From assembly GCA_950295325.1 (NCBI GenBank), contig OX485806.1, forward strand, positions 58,711,169-58,775,168: 64,000 bases of DNA, given 5' to 3'. Positions within the stretch are counted from its first letter, which is position 1; the number at the start of each line of letters is the position of its first letter. The notes below the pieces were generated by a model. The model was given only the letters and a program-made list of their open reading frames with translations, was not told the origin of the DNA and made no database searches. Made by a program: the position numbers and the translations under genes. The stretch is from Polytrichum commune (Eukaryota; Streptophyta; Polytrichopsida; Polytrichales; Polytrichaceae). Shown here piece after piece: positions 61,305 to 64,000 of the stretch.

Positions 61305-61620
61305 AGGGTAAGGCCGAAGGAGCTGGACATCTGAGCTGGGCAAGGCCGAAGGCGCTGGACATCTGAGCTAAGTAAGGCCGAAGGAGCTGGACATCTGAGC
61401 TGGGCAAGGCCGAAGGCGTTGGACATCTGAGCTGGGTAAAGCCGAAGGCAGCTGGACATCTGAGCTGGGTAAGACCGAAGGCGCTGGACATCTAAGCTGG
61501 GTAAGGCGAAGGCGCTCGACATCTAAGCTGGGCGAGGCCGAAGGCGCTGGATATCTGAGCTAGATAAAGCCGAAGGCGCTGGACATCTGAGCTGGGTTAG
61601 GGCCGAAGGCAGTTGGAGCT
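61305..61620 (+). repeat. ~30 bp minisatellite in the solo LTR
   Basis: About ten units of AAGGCCGAAGGCGCTGGA followed by CATCTGAGCTGGGT, the reverse-orientation equivalent of the array at 29640-30006. The two arrays differ in copy number and in which units carry variants. Confidence 0.9.
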
Positions 61621-61936
61621 GGGGTTAACCCGGGTGTGAGCCTAGGTTAGCTAGATTAACTTTTAATTAGTTATACTAGCTAACTAGGTTGTGGGTTAGG
61701 CTAAGCCTTTGAGATATTGCAACTTATCAATCAAGGTCTAGCAACTTAGTGGCTTCGCAAAACTTAATCTAGACCATACTAGAATTATTTTAGGCCATCT
61801 TAGTTTTTAGGTAAGTGTTGGATTCATTAGGAAGAAGGTGTGTGTATGACTTTTGAATGTATTGGTGATTAACCATTGAGGGAGTGTTTTTCAACACTTA
61901 CATCCTCTCTGGTAAAAATCAATCACTTATATAACA

Positions 61937-62110
61937 ATGGAGAAAGAGGAGGACTCTAGCAGTGGGAAAGTGAAGAAGAGGATAATCAAGAATGCAAGGA
62001 GAATATCCTTGAGAGCTTGTGTTGCCAAGGCCGCCGGTTGGACCCTTGAGAAGGCCAATTTGGTCCCAAGCCAAGAGGCGACTACTAATAAACAAAGTGG
62101 TTCAAAATGA
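61937..62110 (+). CDS. LTR-encoded microprotein, ACVAK family (57 aa)
   Basis: ATG at 61937, TGA at 62108-62110, 57 residues. Layout: acidic-Ser N terminus (MEKEEDSSSG), basic block (KVKKRIIKNARR), core LRACVAKAAGWTLEKANLV, polar tail. It ends 113 bases before the LTR end, exactly as in the nested copy at 29139-29312. The conserved hairpin AGTGTTTTTCAACACT lies 38 bases before the ATG, with TTATATAAC immediately upstream of it. The three distinct insertions that keep this frame (26.1, 29.0 and 60.5 kb) differ strongly elsewhere. No function known to me; it could equally be a relic of a longer LTR-spanning reading frame. Confidence 0.55.
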   Translation: MEKEEDSSSGKVKKRIIKNARRISLRACVAKAAGWTLEKANLVPSQEATTNKQSGSK

Positions 62111-63413
62111 CATGAAGGCCTTGGGATGTGAAGAGAGCATCTTTCAAGATACATACAATACATGTGATTCTCAAAACCATCACCCGGACTAGGACGCTTA
62201 AGGGTGGTGGGTTTGGCCTCACAAACAGCGAGGACTCCGAGGTGGAGGCGGAGGCGGTGAAGTTCAGGGCAACTGCGGCTAAGCCGGGATCGGCAAACGC
62301 GTACGAGGCGCAGAGGCGGGCGAACATTGAGCGCAATCTCGCTCGATTTCGGGAGTTGGGCATCAACAACCTGGCTGCAGGGGTGGCGGGCGCAAACCTC
62401 TCCAAGCCTCCGAAGGCATCTGAGAGAGGGAAAAAACGGCGCAGCTCCACCTCTTCTGAGTGCGTACGTGGGCCTATGTGCTTGTGGTATTAAACCCTAA
62501 TTTCGTTTATTAGCTCCTCCTCTAGCTCCAGTGTGTTTTGTTAATGGAGCCAATGCATAATCCCTATAAGTCCTCTGTAGAGGAAATAATGATGTTGGTG
62601 GCGAACTTGCCGGACGAACGTGTGGAAGAAGTATTCCAGGGAGTTGTTAGATTGCCACATATATCGAGTCATGTCTTGAATTGCATGGCAAATGTGATGT
62701 CTGACATATTTGCAGACTCCAGGGAGGCTCCCATTCCACAGAACCGGAGGTCCACTCGGCAATCTGTGCGGTGTACACAGCCTTCCAGCCAACCTTCAAG
62801 TACGAGGAGATCCGCGAGGATAAGTAGGTCAAACTCAAAATCGAAGAAGAGTGTTGACGATTCAGAGCCTTCTGAAGACAACGAGGACACGGAGTCGGAG
62901 GAGAGGGCATCGGAGGAGGAGGAGGAGGAGGAGCCAGCCTCGCTTGTGCATCTGCACCCTAACCCAAAGGTAACGCATTATCAGGACAATTCTTGACATA
63001 CAATGTTTTTGTAGTCATTCTAGTCGTAGCTTCAGAAAGTATGACTATGACTCTCATTACCTTTAGTCACATCTGCCCTCAACTATGACTAGCTGTAGTC
63101 ACCTAGTCCAAAAATCTGACTACATTTAGTCAAGTAGTTGTAATTGCAATGATCCATTCCAATTAGGTCACCTCTGAGCTAATTGGTAATAAAAATAGAT
63201 GATGCATCTCGAATTCGTTTGGTTTAGGGAGTGAAATGAACTGCAACTCAGTTCATTTATGAACTGAAAGGATTGAGGGTTATGCTCCTAATTTACCTTA
63301 AAATCCCCTACTGTCTGTTGCTGCTATGCTCTTATGTGGAAAGCAAAAATCCGAACCGAAGAAGTCGACATTTCACAAACAAATTTGTGAGGCAGGGCGC
63401 ACTGTAGTGGCCA

Positions 63414-64000
63414 TGTGAACCCTTTGAGTGGTCCACCACTCTGCGGGATCACTTTTAGTTAGAATGTTAGCATTAAAAGTTAGAATTGATAGGGAATTTA
63501 TGGAAAATTAGTTCATTTAGCATTTAGCCTAGAAGAAGGAAGGTCAAAATGAAACTAAGTAGTGCTAGAAGATAGCAAAGTAGAAAAAATGTGCTAGCTA
63601 GTAAAAACAACTAGCTAAGCAAATATTAGTAGATGCTAGTTATTAAGCAAATGTTAGTAGATGCTAGCTAAGCAAGTGTTAGTTTATTAGTTAGTGTGAG
63701 GCACACAAGACTATTGGAGGTGTTTTACGTAAGAAGACAAAACCGGCTTGAAGACTTTTGAAGAAAATTAGAAAGAGAGCAAGGGGGCTACTTGCCCACT
63801 TGCCCCCTTGCCAACTCGATGGCGGAAAAATTAGAAAGATTTCTAAAGGTTTTTTGTCGGAGCCACCTCGGCGAGAGGATGGCAACCTCAACCGGGAAAA
63901 CCCCCGAGCCAAAATTTCGAGAAAGGCTTTGAAAAATGGATCCGGTGGAGGAGGGGTCCAACCCTTTTGTCAGAGGGTTTAAAAACCCCTCCTTCCACCT
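63414..64000 (+). repeat. LTR-like repeat, family D, copy 2 (runs off the window)
   Basis: Starts near 63415 with TGTGAACCCTTTGAGTGGTC and the palindrome GAGTGGTCCACCACTC. It then follows the copy at 17139 (ACTTTTAGTTAGAAT, AGAATTGATAGGGAATT, and GGGGTCCAACCCTTTTGTC near 63950). It interrupts an intron of the CACTA second gene. A short internal repeat AGATGCTAGTTATTAAGCAA / AGTAGATGCTAGCTAAGCAA occurs at 63595-63680. Confidence 0.55.

Larger units (their letters stand above)
60523..62223 (+). mobile_element. Solo LTR, TGTGAG family, in a CACTA coding exon
   Basis: A 1701 bp solo LTR from TGTGAGCCCAAAATGGTGCC to GGTTTGGCCTCACA. Perfect 5-bp duplication AACAG at 60518-60522 and 62224-62228. 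Excision in silico joins NTN to SED without a frame change. It contains a T run near 60939-60961, the ~30 bp minisatellite (61305-61620), a hairpin (61883-61898) and an intact ACVAK microprotein frame. It closely matches the nested LTR at 29026-30788, so both are fairly young. Confidence 0.93.
60353..62969 (+). pseudogene. CACTA second gene, interrupted by a solo LTR
   Basis: ATG in GTCGCCATGGCC at 60353. The first exon encodes a Ser/Lys-rich start (SKQSTESKRSSSKS) and an Asp/Thr run. It is split after DGNTN by the solo LTR and resumes at 62229 with SEDSEVEAEAV in the same frame. Then comes YEAQRRANIERNLARFRELG, a motif of the NIxRNxxxLxxLG type seen in many plant proteins linked to transposons and DNA binding, and KKRRSSTSSEC (exon end 62463, donor GTACGT). 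A further exon of about 62570-62969 encodes EEIMMLVANLPDERVEEVF, several SxRRSxR patches and a long acidic Asp/Glu run, then donor AAG|GTAACG. The product looks like a nuclear DNA-binding protein and may be the TnpA-like partner of the transposase. Apart from the LTR insertion the frame is clean. The gene is not complete in the window. Confidence 0.6.
52286..63413. mobile_element. Large CACTA (En/Spm-type) DNA transposon, left end and most of body
   Basis: The left terminus is CACTACTAGGAAAAC at 52286, a typical CACTA terminal repeat. It is followed by a ~270 bp subterminal zone dense in TGACTA/TAGTCAT motifs. The body holds a minus-strand tnp2-type transposase (53259-57940) with an embedded SET exon, a kinase gene fragment (59225-59610) and a plus-strand second gene (60353-62969). 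The second gene is still within an intron when an unrelated LTR-like repeat begins at about 63415. The right terminus (expected to end TTTTCCTAGTAGTG) is not in the window, so the true size is above 11 kb. Both genes are broken, so this copy is not autonomous. Confidence 0.85.

Noticed and set aside
63401-63409. TAGTG at 63405-63409 as the right end of the CACTA element
   Set aside because: The bases before it do not match the inverted left terminus, the flanking three bases do not match CTC, and the second gene is still within an intron here.
1-64000. CRISPR arrays, bacterial operons, rRNA or tRNA genes
   Set aside because: The tandem repeats have no regular unique spacers, intron structure is eukaryotic, and I found no convincing tRNA cloverleaf or rRNA sequence by eye.

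Overview
The window looks like a piece of a large, repeat-rich land-plant nuclear genome. The one host gene that reads intact has plant-type introns (GT-AG) and encodes a plant-style NECAP endocytic adaptor. Nearly everything else is layered, partly decayed transposable elements: CACTA/En-Spm, a MULE-like element, a hAT-like remnant, Ty3/gypsy fragments and many solo LTRs. I cannot name the species; a non-seed plant is only a guess.

Layout. 1-1.2 kb: unresolved. 1.26-3.13 kb: tandem array of ~200 bp units, each with a GGATCC-centred palindrome. 3.18-5.03 kb: TG-rich higher-order satellite. 5.7-7.9 kb: decayed copy 1 of a methyltransferase-like gene. 10.36-14.29 kb: NECAP-like gene, three exons. 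14.3-26.1 kb: mostly unresolved degenerate sequence, with an LTR-like fragment near 17.1 kb and a hAT-like transposase remnant near 22.4-23.1 kb. 26.1-30.9 kb: an LTR element with a 5-bp target duplication and a second, inverted LTR of the same family nested inside. 31.6-32.1 kb: Ty3/gypsy integrase remnant. 35.2-36.8 kb: another LTR of the TGTGAG family. 37.9-46.4 kb: a divergent gene pair, a MULE-like transposase on the minus strand and methyltransferase-like copy 2 on the plus strand. The second gene is interrupted by a solo LTR and by a minus-strand LTR retrotransposon, and has a 4 x 128 bp palindrome array in an intron. 46.7-52.3 kb: LTR fragments and unresolved sequence. 52.286 kb to beyond 63.4 kb: a large CACTA element.

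The CACTA element has a minus-strand tnp2-type transposase (Transpos_assoc-like exon, tnp2 core, DUF4218-like and DUF4216-like parts), a SET-domain exon lying between the first exon and the tnp2 core, a captured protein-kinase fragment, and a divergent plus-strand second gene split by a 1.7 kb solo LTR. TAGTCA/TGACTA motifs cluster at its subterminal end and in its introns.

The most unusual signals are: (1) the SET domain inside the CACTA transposase region; (2) a methyltransferase-like gene present twice, once paired head-to-head with a MULE-like transposase, and both times near an array built on the same 12-bp palindrome CTCGGATCCGAG; (3) a 57-59 residue microprotein frame kept in four TGTGAG-family LTR copies behind an identical hairpin; (4) repeated insertion of that LTR family into coding exons of other transposons. 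Many transposon reading frames carry TGA where CGA is expected, which fits loss of methylated CpG.
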